From a bacterium (GTDB lineage Bacteria; Vulcanimicrobiota; Xenobia; Xenobiales; JADMJV01), in the NCBI GenBank assembly GCA_018266105.1, contig JAFEBA010000019.1, positions 35,874 through 99,873 on the forward strand: DNA of 64,000 nucleotides. Reading direction: 5' to 3'. Of the stretch, positions 1 to 10,478 are shown piece by piece. The notes under the pieces are model-generated. The model did no database searches, had not been told where the DNA came from, and saw only the letters and a list, made by a program, of their open reading frames with translations. The position numbers and the translations under genes are program-made. The stretch's first letter is position 1. Each line of letters starts with the position of its first letter.

Positions 1-1
1 C

Positions 2-2506
2 GAGATCTACGACTACCTGCGCCTCATGTTCGCGCGCATTGGACAGCCCCACTGTCCCAGCTGTGGTAAAGCCATTCACTCGCAGACCGTGGATCAGATG
101 GTGGATACCTTGCTGGCGCAGGGCGAAGGGGCTCAGCTGACCTTGCTGGCTCCCATGGTGCGAGGCCGCAAGGGGGAGTACAGCAAGCTCTTCAAGGAGA
201 TTCAGTCGGGTGGTTTTACCCGGGTCCGTGTGGATGGCGAGGTGCGCCGACTCGACGAAGACGAGATCGTGCTGGAGAAATACGTCAAGCACACCATCGA
301 GGTCGTGGTCGACCGCATCACGGTGCGACCGGGCGTGCGTTCGCGCCTGGCCGAGTCGATTGAAACCTGTTTGGGGCTGGCCTCCGGACTGGTGCAGGTC
401 CAGACCAAGGACGATAAGGAGATCCTGCTTTCCGCCCATCTGGCCTGCGCCGACTGCGGGGTTTCATTCGAAGAACTGGCTCCGCGTCTGTTCTCCTTCA
501 ACAGCCCCTTTGGCGCATGCCCAAAGTGCCACGGACTGGGTTTCCTGCCTGAACTGGACCCGGCCCTGGTCATCCCCGATCCCACGCTGAGCATTGAAGC
601 CGGAGCCATCGCGCCCTGGGGCAAACCGGTGCTTTCGATGCGCCATCAGCCTCGCGAATCACGCTTCTGGCGGCGTCTGAACCGCATCGCCGAAGAGCTG
701 CGTATCGATCTTTGGACGCCCTGGAAGCTTCTTTCGGAAAAGCACCGGGACGTGATCTTGAACGGCTGCGGCGAGCGTTTTGAAGGCGCGATTCCGGCAT
801 TGCAGCGGCTTTATACCGAGACTGAGTCCGAATATTTCCGATCCGAGATCGAGAAATACATGACCGAACGGGCCTGTCCGGCCTGTGACGGCGCGCGACT
901 CAAGCCAGAAGCTCTGGCGGTGCAGTTGCATGGCCTGAACGTGCATCAATTGTGCTCACGCTCGGTGCGAGATGCGCTGGCCTGGGTGGAGGCACTCAAG
1001 CTGACCGAACGCGAGCAAACAATCGCTCATCAGGTGCTCAAAGAGATCCACGCTCGCCTGCGTTTTCTCAACGACGTTGGGCTGGATTATTTGACCTTGA
1101 CCCGAACCGCCAGCACTCTCTCAGGCGGCGAAAGCCAGCGCATCCGACTGGCCACCCAGATCGGTTCCGGGTTGGTGGGCGTGCTCTACATCCTGGACGA
1201 ACCCAGCATTGGGTTGCATCAGCGCGACAATGCCCGCCTGCTCGAGACTTTGACCAGGCTGCGCAATTTGGGCAATACCCTGATCGTGGTGGAACACGAT
1301 GAGGACACCATTCGGGCTGCTGATCACGTGGTGGATGTGGGTCCTGGAGCGGGCATTCACGGGGGGCATATTGTGGCCCAGGGAACGCCCGAGCAGGTGG
1401 AGGCCAATCCCGCCAGTCTCACTGGTGCCTACCTGAGCGGTCGGCAGTCCATCATGGTGCCTAAGAAGCGTCGAAAGACCAGTAAAGACAGGCTCTTGCG
1501 GGTGAAGGGAGCGCGCCAGAACAACCTGCAGAATCTGAGCGTTGATTTCCCAGTTGGCGTCTTCACTTGCGTGACCGGTGTCTCCGGCTCGGGCAAGAGC
1601 ACTCTGGTCAATCAGATTCTGACCAAGGCGTTATCCGGACAGCGTGCCGGAGATTTTGATTCGCTGGAAGGCCAGAATCACATCGACCGGGTCATCGTTA
1701 TCGACCAGTCGCCGATCGGACGGACCCCCCGATCCAATCCGGCCACCTATACCGGCATTTTTGACCCGATTCGCAAGGTCTTCGCCTCCACTCCCGAGGC
1801 CAGAATGCGTGGCTACCTGCCCGGACGTTTCTCTTTCAATGTCAAAGGTGGGCGCTGTGAAGCCTGCCAGGGCCAGGGCATCCTGAAGATTGAGATGCAC
1901 TTTTTGCCGGATGTCTACGTCCCGTGTGAGGTTTGCAAAGGCAAGCGCTACAACCGCGAGACTCTGGAGGTACGCTTCAAAGGCAAGACCATTACCGAAG
2001 TGCTGGAGATGACCATCGATGAGTCGCTCGAGCTGTTCGCCAACATTCCAACCCTGGCCCGTCGGATTCAGACCCTTGCCGACGTGGGCCTGGGCTACAT
2101 CAGTCTGGGTCAGGCGGCCACGACCCTCTCAGGGGGCGAGGCTCAGCGCGTCAAACTGGCCAGCGAGCTGTCCAAGCAGGCCACCGGCCGGACCGCCTAC
2201 ATCCTGGATGAACCCACCACCGGTCTACATTTTCACGACGTGGCTCGCCTGCTCGAGGTGCTGCAGCGCCTGACCGACGCTGGAAACACAATGATTATCA
2301 TTGAGCACAATCTGGACGTGATCAAATGCGCCGACTGGATCATCGATCTGGGTCCCCACGGCGGAGATCGTGGAGGTCAACTCTTGGTGGCCGGCACTCC
2401 TGAAAAAGTGGCCGAATGCCCTGATAGCTATACGGGTCAGTTTCTCAGGCCGATTTTGGAGAAGGCTGGCAGTCTCAAGGAGAAGCGCAAGAAGGTTGGA
2501 GTTTAG
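2..2506 (+). CDS. uvrA: UvrA excision nuclease ATPase subunit (5' truncated by window edge)
   Basis: UvrA is the damage-sensing ABC-type ATPase of UvrABC nucleotide excision repair; it loads UvrB on DNA. The frame is open from base 2, so the first 100 or so residues (first Walker A) lie outside the window; 834 residues are visible. Seen in order: CPSCGK zinc-ribbon half near base 57, CADCG and CPKCHG cysteines (450-530), CPACDG (875-890), first ABC signature LSGGESQR followed by [10 protein letters not shown] (1120-1215), second Walker [10 protein letters not shown] (near 1580), zinc finger CEACQGQG...CEVC (1858-1935), second signature LSGGEAQR and [11 protein letters not shown] (2130-2235). 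All hallmark motifs are intact. Its stop codon overlaps the stop of the convergent histidine kinase, leaving no room for an intergenic terminator. Confidence 0.97.
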   Translation, partial: EIYDYLRLMFARIGQPHCPSCGKAIHSQTVDQMVDTLLAQGEGAQLTLLAPMVRGRKGEYSKLFKEIQSGGFTRVRVDGEVRRLDEDEIVLEKYVKHTIEVVVDRITVRPGVRSRLAESIETCLGLASGLVQVQTKDDKEILLSAHLACADCGVSFEELAPRLFSFNSPFGACPKCHGLGFLPELDPALVIPDPTLSIEAGAIAPWGKPVLSMRHQPRESRFWRRLNRIAEELRIDLWTPWKLLSEKHRDVILNGCGERFEGAIPALQRLYTETESEYFRSEIEKYMTERACPACDGARLKPEALAVQLHGLNVHQLCSRSVRDALAWVEALKLTEREQTIAHQVLKEIHARLRFLNDVGLDYLTLTRTASTLSGGESQRIRLATQIGSGLVGVLYILDEPSIGLHQRDNARLLETLTRLRNLGNTLIVVEHDEDTIRAADHVVDVGPGAGIHGGHIVAQGTPEQVEANPASLTGAYLSGRQSIMVPKKRRKTSKDRLLRVKGARQNNLQNLSVDFPVGVFTCVTGVSGSGKSTLVNQILTKALSGQRAGDFDSLEGQNHIDRVIVIDQSPIGRTPRSNPATYTGIFDPIRKVFASTPEARMRGYLPGRFSFNVKGGRCEACQGQGILKIEMHFLPDVYVPCEVCKGKRYNRETLEVRFKGKTITEVLEMTIDESLELFANIPTLARRIQTLADVGLGYISLGQAATTLSGGEAQRVKLASELSKQATGRTAYILDEPTTGLHFHDVARLLEVLQRLTDAGNTMIIIEHNLDVIKCADWIIDLGPHGGDRGGQLLVAGTPEKVAECPDSYTGQFLRPILEKAGSLKEKRKKVGV

Positions 2507-4398
2507 GCGGCGAAACTGGTTTGGAGTTTCTGATGAACCCGCTCCAGTTCGCCCAGGATTTCGGCTACGCCCCCGGTTTGGCCGGCGGCGACCATTTGCT
2601 CCACCTGCTCGGCCAGTTTCTGGGCCTCCTCCACCAGGTCGGAACGGTTGGCTGGCTCGGGCAGCCGCGCTTCGCTGACCTCCGGCATCCGATTTTGCAG
2701 TAACTCCAGGAGTTTGGCAGCCTGAATAGGTTTGGCGATGAAGTCGTCCATTCCGGCTTCCTGGCAGAGCTTGCGCTCCTCGGTGGTGACCCCGGCTGTG
2801 GCGGCCACAACCAGCACCTGGGCGTTGATGCCACCCGAAGCGCGCAAACGGCGAGTGGCCTGGTAGCCGTCCAGAACGGGCATCTGACAGTCCATCAGCA
2901 CGCAGTCATAGGGCAGGTTTTCCAGGGCTTTGAGTGCTTCCACACCATTGGCGGCAACGTCGCAAGTGTAACCGGCTTTCTCCAGTACTCGCACGGCCAC
3001 TTGTTGATTGACCCGATTGTCTTCCACCACCAGGATTCGTCCGGCCCGAGGCGCGAGTTTGAGCGAGGCCGGATCCTGAGCTGGGGAAGTGGTGACCTCG
3101 CCCAGTCCGAAGCGGGCCGTGAACGAAAAAGTCGTGCCTTCGCCCAGAATCGAGTCCAGCGTGATCTCTCCCCCCATGGCAGCTACAAGTTTCTGGCAGA
3201 TGGCCAGGCCCAGGCCGGTGCCACCATACTGGCGGGTGGTGGAGTTGTCGGCCTGGGTGAAGGGTCTGAACAGTTTGCCTCGGGCCTCCTGCGCAATCCC
3301 GCAACCCGTGTCGTGGACGCTGCAGCGAACTTGAGCCGAACCTTCGGGTAAAGTGGCGTGCTCCAGTCTCACCGATACGGAACCGCGCTCCGTGAACTTG
3401 ATGGCGTTGGTCAGCAAATTGAGCAGCACCTGACGAAAGCGGCCCGGGTCGCCAACCAAGCTGACCGGCATGTCGGCCGGGCAGTCGAAATGCAGGCCAA
3501 GACCCCGCTCCTGGGCACTGACCGAGACCAGGTCGAGGACGTCCAGGCTGACCTGGCGCACTTCAAAAGGAACCATTTCCAGTTCGACCTTATCGGCTTC
3601 GAGTTTGGAAAAGTCGAGGATGTCATTGAGCAGCAGCAGCAGCGCTTCGCCCGATTTTCGGATGGTCTGAGCGAATTCACGCTGCTCCGGACGGAGGGGA
3701 GTATCTAAAAGCACTCCGGTCATGCCGATCACCCCGTTCAGAGGGGTACGTATTTCGTGGCTGATGGTGGTCAGGAAGGCGCCCTTGGCCTGGTCAGCGG
3801 CGACCGCACGGCGGGCGTTTTCTTCGGCCAGATGGCGAGCCGACTGGAGTTCCTGGGCCTGTTCGCGCAGATTCAGGTTGTCTTGGATCGCCGACTGTAG
3901 GAACTCATAGTTGACGTTGACCTGACGCATCAACGCCACCCAATATAAGGCACTCGCGGCCGCCACATTGTGCAGGTTCAAATTCAAGCTGTAGAGCGCG
4001 AATGGGAGCAGCATGAGACTCAGAAAGCCCTGACACAATTTGCGGTCGGAGGAGAGGCTGTTGCTGCCGCCCGCGGCCAGTCCGGCTGTGAAGACCGCTG
4101 TCTCCAAGATGTGAGCCTTGCCGATCATCATCGTCATAACCAGCCAGGCAAAAACATTGGCCAGCAGCGAAAGGCTGAAGTGTAATTTCCAGGTGCGCCG
4201 GGTTTTCTGCTTCAAGCCCTGGAGGAACTGATTGCACAGCCAATACCGATAAAGCCAGATCAGGAAAAAGAGGAAGAACCAGCTAAAGCCGGCGGATGTG
4301 GTGCCCGCGAGCAGGGCGGCCAGAACCGGGTAAGTGGCCGAACCGGACCGGCTGCGTTGAGCCAGAACCCGGTCGGAGTACAGCTCCAACTCATTCAT
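2503..4398 (-). CDS. Membrane-bound hybrid sensor histidine kinase
   Basis: 631 residues. Hydrophobic segments between about residues 25 and 160 suggest several membrane helices with no obvious extracytoplasmic sensor domain. A short coiled linker (175-205) leads into HisKA with the phospho-accepting H214 in the [12 protein letters not shown]-box. The HATPase_c domain follows (N-box around 326-334, DTGCGIA G1 box near 363, YGGTGLGL G2 box near 391). A receiver domain starts at about 453 with ILVVEDN and has a canonical acceptor D503 in [11 protein letters not shown]. The last 60 residues form no recognised HPt domain. No response-regulator gene is adjacent, so the output partner is unknown. 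ATG start at 4398. It meets uvrA tail to tail with overlapping stop codons. Confidence 0.93.
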   Translation of the reverse strand: MNELELYSDRVLAQRSRSGSATYPVLAALLAGTTSAGFSWFFLFFLIWLYRYWLCNQFLQGLKQKTRRTWKLHFSLSLLANVFAWLVMTMMIGKAHILETAVFTAGLAAGGSNSLSSDRKLCQGFLSLMLLPFALYSLNLNLHNVAAASALYWVALMRQVNVNYEFLQSAIQDNLNLREQAQELQSARHLAEENARRAVAADQAKGAFLTTISHEIRTPLNGVIGMTGVLLDTPLRPEQREFAQTIRKSGEALLLLLNDILDFSKLEADKVELEMVPFEVRQVSLDVLDLVSVSAQERGLGLHFDCPADMPVSLVGDPGRFRQVLLNLLTNAIKFTERGSVSVRLEHATLPEGSAQVRCSVHDTGCGIAQEARGKLFRPFTQADNSTTRQYGGTGLGLAICQKLVAAMGGEITLDSILGEGTTFSFTARFGLGEVTTSPAQDPASLKLAPRAGRILVVEDNRVNQQVAVRVLEKAGYTCDVAANGVEALKALENLPYDCVLMDCQMPVLDGYQATRRLRASGGINAQVLVVAATAGVTTEERKLCQEAGMDDFIAKPIQAAKLLELLQNRMPEVSEARLPEPANRSDLVEEAQKLAEQVEQMVAAGQTGGVAEILGELERVHQKLQTSFAA

Positions 4399-4500
4399 GT
4401 TCTCAATCTTGGGTCGGCCGGGCGGCTTTTTTGCTTAAGTGTGTCCGAGGGTTCAGAACTTAGAAATAGCCAGTTCGCAACTTCGCCGTAGATTGAACCT

Positions 4501-5445
4501 ATGATCGGAAAACTGACGCAGTTCTACCAAAAGCACATCGGCCCGGGAAATGGTGACTATTCTCGTGGTCCGGGCAAGCTTCAGGAAGTGGCCGAAGAGG
4601 CTCCGGCGCTGGCAGCCGGGGCCGGGCTGGGAGCCGCCTTGGGCACGGCGGGCGGATTTGCCTGGGGTATGCACAACCTGAATCAGGATACCGTTTCGGT
4701 CGTGACTCAACGGACTGAATATCTGAGGCCTGAACTGGTTGGTGCTCACTACGTTCCAGAGGATTGCACCACCAACTACACCTACGATGATAAGGGCAAT
4801 ATCACGGGTTCCTATCAAAATTGCGATCCCGCTCATTTTCGGGCCCTGGTTGAGAATCGCTCGACTGGACTGATTGAGGAGCGTCAGAAGTTCACTCATA
4901 CGCATTCTATCGGTCCCCTGGCCGGTGCCGCGATCGGTCTGGGTGTTGGCACTCTGGCCGGCGCATTGACCGGTGCCCTCGTGCAAAAGTTGGCCGATCC
5001 GCAAGCCACTTCGGCAGCTCAGCAGCGCTCAAACCGCGCCCCCTGGATTGGAGCCGGAGCTGGCGCCGTATTGGGTGCGGGGGCCGGTTACCTGGCCGGC
5101 AGCGTGGCTGCCGCCAAGAACCAGACCATCGATCAGCTGGTGCATACGCCTGTGACTCAGAATCTGCGCATCGGCTGGGTGCCTTACGGCAGCGATCATC
5201 GCGTTCTGCGCGATCAGTTAGACCCCGGGCGTAATCTTCATTACACCGACCCCAACGCGTTTTCCGGCCGTCGCGAGGTGGTCGAAGCCGTACCCACCGG
5301 CGCTTTTCACGACCATCGTGAAGTCAGTCACAGCTACCACATGACGCCCTGGGCGGGAGCCGCCCTGGGTTTGGGCCTGGGGGCGGTAGCGGGTGGCCTG
5401 ACCGGCGTGGCCGTGGGGGTCCTGGATAAAGTGATCGCCAGCTAA
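4501..5445 (+). CDS. Glycine-zipper-rich protein of unknown function
   Basis: 314 residues, not assigned to a named family. It has four Gly/Ala-rich hydrophobic stretches of the glycine-zipper type (about residues 36-57, 137-163, 181-203 and 285-309), separated by polar Tyr/His/Arg-rich segments. Paired zipper segments of this kind can insert in or span a membrane as helical hairpins. There is no cleavable signal peptide at the N-terminus (MIGKLTQFYQKHIGPG). The segment around 86-105 contains a YDDKGNITGSY stretch reminiscent of YD/RHS-type turns, probably by chance. A second glycine-zipper protein lies at 25380-26246; the two share composition rather than obvious sequence. ATG start preceded by a weak ribosome site. 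Function unknown; a membrane-inserting or envelope role is only inference. Confidence 0.75.
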   Translation: MIGKLTQFYQKHIGPGNGDYSRGPGKLQEVAEEAPALAAGAGLGAALGTAGGFAWGMHNLNQDTVSVVTQRTEYLRPELVGAHYVPEDCTTNYTYDDKGNITGSYQNCDPAHFRALVENRSTGLIEERQKFTHTHSIGPLAGAAIGLGVGTLAGALTGALVQKLADPQATSAAQQRSNRAPWIGAGAGAVLGAGAGYLAGSVAAAKNQTIDQLVHTPVTQNLRIGWVPYGSDHRVLRDQLDPGRNLHYTDPNAFSGRREVVEAVPTGAFHDHREVSHSYHMTPWAGAALGLGLGAVAGGLTGVAVGVLDKVIAS

Positions 5446-5469
5446 TCCTCAGCGGGTCCCGCTCAGCTC

Positions 5470-6078
5470 TTAGCGCAGGTGGGCGCCCAGTTCGCCTTTG
5501 CCCTGGCGAACCAGTACCGGTTCGTCCCCAGTGAAGTCGATGATGGTGCTGAGCTCGGTCTGTAGCATGCCGTCGGTCAACATCAGATCGACCAGGTGGA
5601 ATTCCTCCTGGATCGTTTCAGGGTTGCTGACCACTTCTTCCAGTGAAGTGTGAGCCGAGGTGTTGACCAGCGGGTTACCCAAAAGATTGACCAGTTCCAG
5701 GCACACGTCGTGATCGGGCACACGGATTCCCACCGTGTGCTGCTTGGACACCATCACCTTCGGCACTTCGCGCGAGGCCTGAAGAATGAAGGTGAAAGGT
5801 CCGGGCAGCAGACGCTTCATCAATTTAAAGGCCGAGTTGGAGACCTGTGCGTACTCGGAAACCTGGGTCAGGTCCGAGCAGATAAAGCTGAGTGGCTTTT
5901 GGCGCGGCATCTTCTTGTACTGGTAGATCTTCTCGATGGCGCGTTTGTTGAGCAAATCGCATCCCATCCCGTAAACGGTGTCGGTGGGGTAGACGATCAC
6001 CCCTCCCTTTTTCAGCGTTTCCGCGGCTCGGGCCACGTTTTTCCAACGCTCGCTGGGATCGCAACTGAGTACTAACAT
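5470..6078 (-). CDS. Sua5/YciO/YrdC family protein (threonylcarbamoyl-AMP synthase family, YciO type)
   Basis: 202 residues, the length of a single YrdC-like domain. Family members bind ATP, threonine and bicarbonate and make threonylcarbamoyl-AMP for the t6A37 modification of ANN-decoding tRNAs; the YciO subgroup has weaker or unclear activity. Visible motifs: GGVIVYPTDTVYGMGCDL (near 25-42), KPLSFICSDL, LLPGPFTFIL, TVGIRVPDH, PLVNTSAH, and a C-terminal STIIDFTGDEPVLVRQGKG. The SFICSDL and FRLMKR-like stretches resemble YciO more than TsaC. The ATG at 6078 has a strong GGAGGAG ribosome site. It is transcribed divergently from the subtilase at 6201 across about 120 bp. Confidence 0.9.
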   Translation of the reverse strand: MLVLSCDPSERWKNVARAAETLKKGGVIVYPTDTVYGMGCDLLNKRAIEKIYQYKKMPRQKPLSFICSDLTQVSEYAQVSNSAFKLMKRLLPGPFTFILQASREVPKVMVSKQHTVGIRVPDHDVCLELVNLLGNPLVNTSAHTSLEEVVSNPETIQEEFHLVDLMLTDGMLQTELSTIIDFTGDEPVLVRQGKGELGAHLR

Positions 6079-6200
6079 AACCGTCTCCTCCTGGAATAGG
6101 GGTCAACTTGTCCAAGGGAGGCTCGAGTTCCTGGCCATTAGTTAACATGCCGGATCACAAGAGCAGTGGGCAGGTCTTGTTACACTTAGGGAGTCGAATT

Positions 6201-7550
6201 ATGAACATTAGCGCCACCCGACTGCACCAGCCTCACTCGCGCGTCGCTCTTCCGGCCGGCACTGACCCGGCCACGCTTGAGCCTTCCGAACGATTTCAGG
6301 CTTTTAGCGAAGAGGCCCGTGAGGTGACCTCGGGCGGGCGCGTTCCCGTGATCCTCTCGGCCGATGATCGCCAGGGTCTGACCAAGCTGAAGCGCGCTCT
6401 GGGCCGATTGAGTCGGGCTGCGGTGGAAGAACTGCCGCTGGTCAACGGAGTGGTCACCTGGATCGGCAAGAATCAGGTTGAGAAGCTCTTTCAGAAGTTG
6501 CCTAAAGGGGCCTATGTTTCGGTCAACCACCCGCTTCACGATGAAGGCCCGTTTACCAACCACAACTTCATCTTTCAGGAAGCCGCTGACGATAAGTCCA
6601 CCGCCGGTCCGACCGAGACGGCTGCCGTTCGTTTGCCCGGATTGGATAAAGTCTGGGCCAGGGGATATACTGGTAAAGGCCAGACCATCGCTATCATTGA
6701 TTCGGGTATTTTTCCACACGCCGACCTCAAAGATCGTATCGTAGGCTGGGTGGACTTTGCTGAGGGCAAGAAGAAGCCGACCGACAAATACGGACACGGC
6801 ACCCACGTGGCCGGTCTGGCGGCCGGCTCCGGCACCAAATCCGGTGGCGGTATCAAGGGCGTGGCTCCCGAAGCCAACCTGGTCGGCGTGCGCATCGGTT
6901 CGATTGCCGACGCCATCAAAGCTCTCCACTGGGTTATTGAGAACAAGGATGAGCTGGGCATCAGCGTGGTCAACATGTCTTTGGGCGATGTCCCGTCTCA
7001 GGGATGGAAAAACGACCCTTGGGCTCAGGCCACTCAGCAGGCGATCGACGCCGGTCTGACGGTCGTGGTTTCGGCCGGCAATGAGGGGCCCAATACCGGC
7101 ACGATCGCGACACCGGGCATTCTGCCGGGCGCGATCACGGTAGGCGCCATTGATGATAGCGGTACGCTGGATCCTGGCGACGACCAGTTGACCCGCTTCT
7201 CTAGTCGCGGACCCAGCTATGACGGGCTGGCCAAGCCGGACGTGGTCGCTCCTGGGAAGCGCATCTTTTCAACTCTCGCTCCCAGTTCGTCCTTCGATGT
7301 GCCCGACTTTCCGAAGGCCGACGGTGGCTACTTCGCCATCTCGGGGACCTCTCAGTCCACCCCCCAGGTAGCGGGTCTGGCCGCCATTCTCAAGCAGGCC
7401 AACCCCAGATTGTCGCAGGCGGATCTACAGAGCATCTTGAAAGAGAGCGCCTATCATTATCCCAACCTGGATGCCAGCGCGGTCGGAGCTGGCCTGGTGC
7501 AGGCCGATAAGGCTCTGGACCTGGCTTTGAACTGGAAAACCACCGCCTGA
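6201..7550 (+). CDS. Subtilisin-like serine protease (S8 family) without Sec signal
   Basis: 449 residues from the ATG at 6201, which has an AGGGAG ribosome site; an upstream in-frame extension to 6108 has no comparable site. Residues 1-150 look like a propeptide: an inhibitor-I9-like segment follows a Ser/His/Pro-rich N-terminus (MNISATRLHQPHSR). The catalytic domain has D167 (AIIDSGIF), H199 (YGHGTHVAGL), oxyanion N294 (SAGNEGPN) and S384 in GTSQSTPQVAG. The residue after the nucleophile is Gln instead of the usual Met, which occurs in some subtilases. No Sec or Tat signal peptide is visible, unusual for a zymogen-like subtilase, so it is either cytoplasmic or exported by another route. A GTTAAC site lies 55-60 bp upstream (6141-6146). 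Confidence 0.93.
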   Translation: MNISATRLHQPHSRVALPAGTDPATLEPSERFQAFSEEAREVTSGGRVPVILSADDRQGLTKLKRALGRLSRAAVEELPLVNGVVTWIGKNQVEKLFQKLPKGAYVSVNHPLHDEGPFTNHNFIFQEAADDKSTAGPTETAAVRLPGLDKVWARGYTGKGQTIAIIDSGIFPHADLKDRIVGWVDFAEGKKKPTDKYGHGTHVAGLAAGSGTKSGGGIKGVAPEANLVGVRIGSIADAIKALHWVIENKDELGISVVNMSLGDVPSQGWKNDPWAQATQQAIDAGLTVVVSAGNEGPNTGTIATPGILPGAITVGAIDDSGTLDPGDDQLTRFSSRGPSYDGLAKPDVVAPGKRIFSTLAPSSSFDVPDFPKADGGYFAISGTSQSTPQVAGLAAILKQANPRLSQADLQSILKESAYHYPNLDASAVGAGLVQADKALDLALNWKTTA

Positions 7551-7637
7551 GGCTGGCTTTACCGGTCGGGATCTGGAGAGAACGCCGGCCAGTATCTGCA
7601 TTCTCGCGGAAGAGCGGGCGTTTAGGACGAGGAGTGC

Positions 7638-9131
7638 ATGCAGACCATCGAAGAACGCTTTGCCCCCATTCAGGCGGGCCTACCCGATTTGTGGCGGCGC
7701 ATTCAAAACCCGCGTGTGCCTCGATTGGTGATCGCTGTCCCCTCGCTCTCTCTGGACCTGGAAGGATTGCCGCTACCCGGAGGGTTGCTTCACTTTGAAG
7801 AGCGGATGCTCTATCTATTCCACCTCCTGGGGCAGCCGTCGTGTCGACTCTGGTTTTACTCCTCGCATTTAATTCCGGAAGAAGAGATCGCTTACTACCT
7901 GCATTTTCTGCGCCACGTCCCGTTCAGTCACGGTCGCAATCGATTGCGCCTGCAGCCGCTGCTGGATCGGGAGATTCGGCCGCTCACCGAAAAGATGCTG
8001 CGCCGACCGGCGTTGCTGGAGCGTCTGCGCCGTCAGATCGCCAAGTCCCCCAATGCTTACCTGACCGTCTATCGGAGCACCGACCTGGAGATGCAACTGG
8101 CCGTCGAGTTAGGCATTCCCATTATGGGCACGGACCCTCGCCATCAGCACTATTCCGCCAAGGGTAAGGCCCGGGCCCTCTTTCAGAGTCTGGGCCTGGC
8201 GGTGCCCCCTGGTGAAGTCAATCTGCATAACCTGGATGACCTGGCAGCCGCTCTGGTCAAGCTGCAGGCTGAAGGCGTGATCACGGTGGAGGCTCCTCGG
8301 GTCGTGGTCAAGCAAAACGATGGTGTCTCCGGACTGGGCAATCGCGACCTGGGGTTGATGCCCTTTTGGAACTTGCTGGTTTCAGATCACATGTTGCCGG
8401 AGGAAAAGCACGCCCGTTTGGGTCAGGCCCTGCGACGTCACTGGGGTGATGCGGAGGGTCGCGCCTTCTGGCCTCGTTTTGAGCGCCTGGGGGGACTGGT
8501 CGAAAAGCAACTGGTTGGTGAGTCGGTCAGCGTCCAGATTCAAATTTCCCCGCTTTCCGAGGTGTCGGTCCGGGGCGTGCACCACGAACTCCTGGATAAG
8601 CACGGACGTTATCGAGGAGCGGTCTTCCCGGCTCCGGACGATCTGGCCCAGGCGACCGTTGGCCGGGCTCGGAAAGTGTGCGAGGAACTCGCTTCTCAAG
8701 GGGTGCAAGGGCGCGTGGAGGTGGATTTTCTGGTCACCGCCGATGAGGTCTATGCACTGGACGTCAACTTCCGCAAGAGCAATTCCACCACATCACTGCG
8801 TACTTTGAATCTGCTGGCGGGCGGGGGCTACAATGAGTCTGAAAATCGCTATCTCGACGGTTCGGGTAAACCCAAATTCTTCTTTGCCTCGGACTGGCTG
8901 GAGGCGGGTCCGCAGGCCAGTTCTCTGCATGATGTGATCGATCTGGCCACCGAGGAAGGACTGAACTATTCCACCGCCTCTCATACCGGCGTGGTCTTCC
9001 ACATGCTGGGCGGAGTTTCGTCCACCGGACGGTTGGGTGTGACCTGCGTGGGCGACGATATGCAAAAGGCCCGCCTGCTCTTCGAAGAGAGCGAGCGGAC
9101 CTTGGGTCGAGGATCGCTGGTTTCGGCCTGA
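7638..9131 (+). CDS. PGM1-like ATP-grasp ligase
   Basis: 497 residues. The N-terminal third resembles the pre-ATP-grasp region of peptide ligases related to pheganomycin PGM1: VPSLSLDLEGL, a HFEERMLYL segment, PSCRLWFYSS and RPLTEKMLRRPALLERLRRQI. The ATP-grasp part follows, with VVVKQNDGVSGLGNRD (phosphate-binding loop), LVEKQLVGESVSVQIQ, GRVEVDFLV and metal-site residues in LDVNFRKSNSTTSLRTLN. Such enzymes activate a carboxylate as an acyl-phosphate and join it to an amine, in PGM1 an amidino amino acid to a ribosomal peptide; the substrate here is unknown. The ATG has a GAGGAG ribosome site 4 nt upstream. The gene follows the subtilase by 87 bp in the same direction. I saw no precursor-peptide ORF in that gap. 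Confidence 0.85.
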   Translation: MQTIEERFAPIQAGLPDLWRRIQNPRVPRLVIAVPSLSLDLEGLPLPGGLLHFEERMLYLFHLLGQPSCRLWFYSSHLIPEEEIAYYLHFLRHVPFSHGRNRLRLQPLLDREIRPLTEKMLRRPALLERLRRQIAKSPNAYLTVYRSTDLEMQLAVELGIPIMGTDPRHQHYSAKGKARALFQSLGLAVPPGEVNLHNLDDLAAALVKLQAEGVITVEAPRVVVKQNDGVSGLGNRDLGLMPFWNLLVSDHMLPEEKHARLGQALRRHWGDAEGRAFWPRFERLGGLVEKQLVGESVSVQIQISPLSEVSVRGVHHELLDKHGRYRGAVFPAPDDLAQATVGRARKVCEELASQGVQGRVEVDFLVTADEVYALDVNFRKSNSTTSLRTLNLLAGGGYNESENRYLDGSGKPKFFFASDWLEAGPQASSLHDVIDLATEEGLNYSTASHTGVVFHMLGGVSSTGRLGVTCVGDDMQKARLLFEESERTLGRGSLVSA

Positions 9132-9161
9132 GCCAGGCCGCCGGCTTTGAATACCGCTTCT

Positions 9162-9968
9162 TTAGATAGCGGGCTGAGGATTGGCCGCTACCGCAGATCG
9201 ATAGAGGCTCATAATTTTGCGCGGGTAGGCGGCCAGTTCGCCGACTTTGCGGCTACCGCCGTCCGGTCCGTAGACGTCCATGCAGGCCTTGTGCAGTGGG
9301 GTGTTGAGCGACTTGCCGGGCGGTCCGGCCAGATTATCCCAGCTTCGCGGGTCGAGGTTGGCGTCGATGGCGTAACCCATCGCGCGCAAGATGGTCCCGC
9401 CCCCTCCGTTATAGGCGCCCAGCGCCAGGTGCCAGCGGTCGTCACCCTGGGGGGCGCCCTGGGCGTTGTAGTACTCAGCCACTTTGACCGAGAAGGCCAC
9501 CTTCTCAGCCGGCTGCCCAATTACTTTCGAGTAGTTGCCCGGGTCCAACACGACTCGGTATTTTTCTTGGAAGGCCAGAATACCGACCGGCACTGCTTTA
9601 TTCGGGTCCAGGCGGTCGCGGCTGGCCAGGCCAAAACGTTTGGCCGTGTCAGGCATTAATTGAGTCAGACCGGCCGCGCCCGCGGCACTGACAGCGTCAG
9701 GCCGGAATGAACTCTCTACAGCCATAAGTGACTTATACAGGACGGGTGGCAGCGGAGTGGCGGCGTCCTGCCATACCTCTGAAACACTCCGAACGATCAG
9801 TTCGTTGAAGACGTTTTCCCGCTGGCCGAAGCCCCAGGAAGTGGTCAAATTGGTCTGGACGCTGGGGGCGCCACGGTGCATTAAATCAGCAAAGGGAAGT
9901 GGTCCGGCGTAGGCGGGAATCGCACTCAGCGAACCCAGGAAACACAACGAGACAACTCGGCTTTTCAA
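9162..9968 (-). CDS. Secreted lytic transglycosylase (SLT domain)
   Basis: 268 residues. The first 22 form a Sec signal peptide ending AIPAYA-GP. The SLT catalytic domain spans roughly 88-220. The catalytic Glu is in the AVESSFRPDAVSAAGA stretch, followed by GLTQLMPDTA and LALGAYNGGGGT, all diagnostic of family 1 lytic transglycosylases, which cleave the MurNAc-GlcNAc bond to 1,6-anhydro products in the periplasm. The start is a TTG at 9968 with a GGAGG ribosome site 8 nt upstream; no ATG is available there. It converges with the ATP-grasp gene, 30 bp apart. A 147-bp gap upstream carries no clear promoter. Confidence 0.92.
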   Translation of the reverse strand: MKSRVVSLCFLGSLSAIPAYAGPLPFADLMHRGAPSVQTNLTTSWGFGQRENVFNELIVRSVSEVWQDAATPLPPVLYKSLMAVESSFRPDAVSAAGAAGLTQLMPDTAKRFGLASRDRLDPNKAVPVGILAFQEKYRVVLDPGNYSKVIGQPAEKVAFSVKVAEYYNAQGAPQGDDRWHLALGAYNGGGGTILRAMGYAIDANLDPRSWDNLAGPPGKSLNTPLHKACMDVYGPDGGSRKVGELAAYPRKIMSLYRSAVAANPQPAI

Positions 9969-10115
9969 ATGCAGAACCTCCGCGCAGGGCCCGGGTCAAG
10001 CCGTGGGCTTGATGACGAGCACAACAAGATTGTCGGCGTGGGCGCGAGAGCGCATACGCCACCGGACAGGCACACTTTGGGAGCATGCCTCTTTTCCCTG
10101 GCTTAAAAGTGAAAA

Positions 10116-10478
10116 CTATTTTGGCGCGGGGGCGGGCGTCTGACCTGGAATTTCGGTGGGAGCCGGTAGATCGTCAACTTTTGTGAAGCGTTTGACCTCG
10201 ATACTTTTCCAGCCCAGCTCGTCTTCGGTGACCGTGCCAGAGGCGACCACCCATTCGCCCAGGAGACTCTGCAGCTCGCCGGTCTTGGGTCCGGTGACCA
10301 GGTAAGGTTCCTCGGCCGGAGCTTCGCCCACCACGATCTCCACGCTGAGAACTTTGCCTTTGGCATCTTCCGAGGCGGCTCTGATCCAGCCCGAAACCAC
10401 AGTGTTGCTCTGCTTGGGAATCGCCCAGGCGCTGCCGCACAGGAGCAGCAAACTCACCAGCATCAGTCGCTTAACCAT
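10116..10478 (-). CDS. Small secreted protein, OB-fold-like
   Basis: 120 residues from the ATG at 10478, placed 7 nt after a GGAGG ribosome site; a TTG one codon earlier is less likely. Residues 1-19 (VKRLMLVSLLLLCGSAWA) are a Sec signal peptide. The mature part alternates beta-prone stretches (VVSGWIRAAS, GKVLSVEIVV, EPYLVTG, GEWVVASGTVTED, KSIEVKRFTKV), the spacing expected for a small OB-fold like those of periplasmic stress proteins. It ends in a Pro/Ala-rich tail. The mature lipoprotein at 26666-27088 has a similar beta pattern. Function unknown. Its start is only 88 bp from the divergent gene at 10567. Confidence 0.7.
   Translation of the reverse strand: MVKRLMLVSLLLLCGSAWAIPKQSNTVVSGWIRAASEDAKGKVLSVEIVVGEAPAEEPYLVTGPKTGELQSLLGEWVVASGTVTEDELGWKSIEVKRFTKVDDLPAPTEIPGQTPAPAPK

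Noticed and set aside
4399..4500. G/C-rich stretch followed by TTTTTT near 4425 as a terminator
   Set aside because: The preceding stem is only three or four base pairs, and it lies between divergent starts, where no transcript should end.
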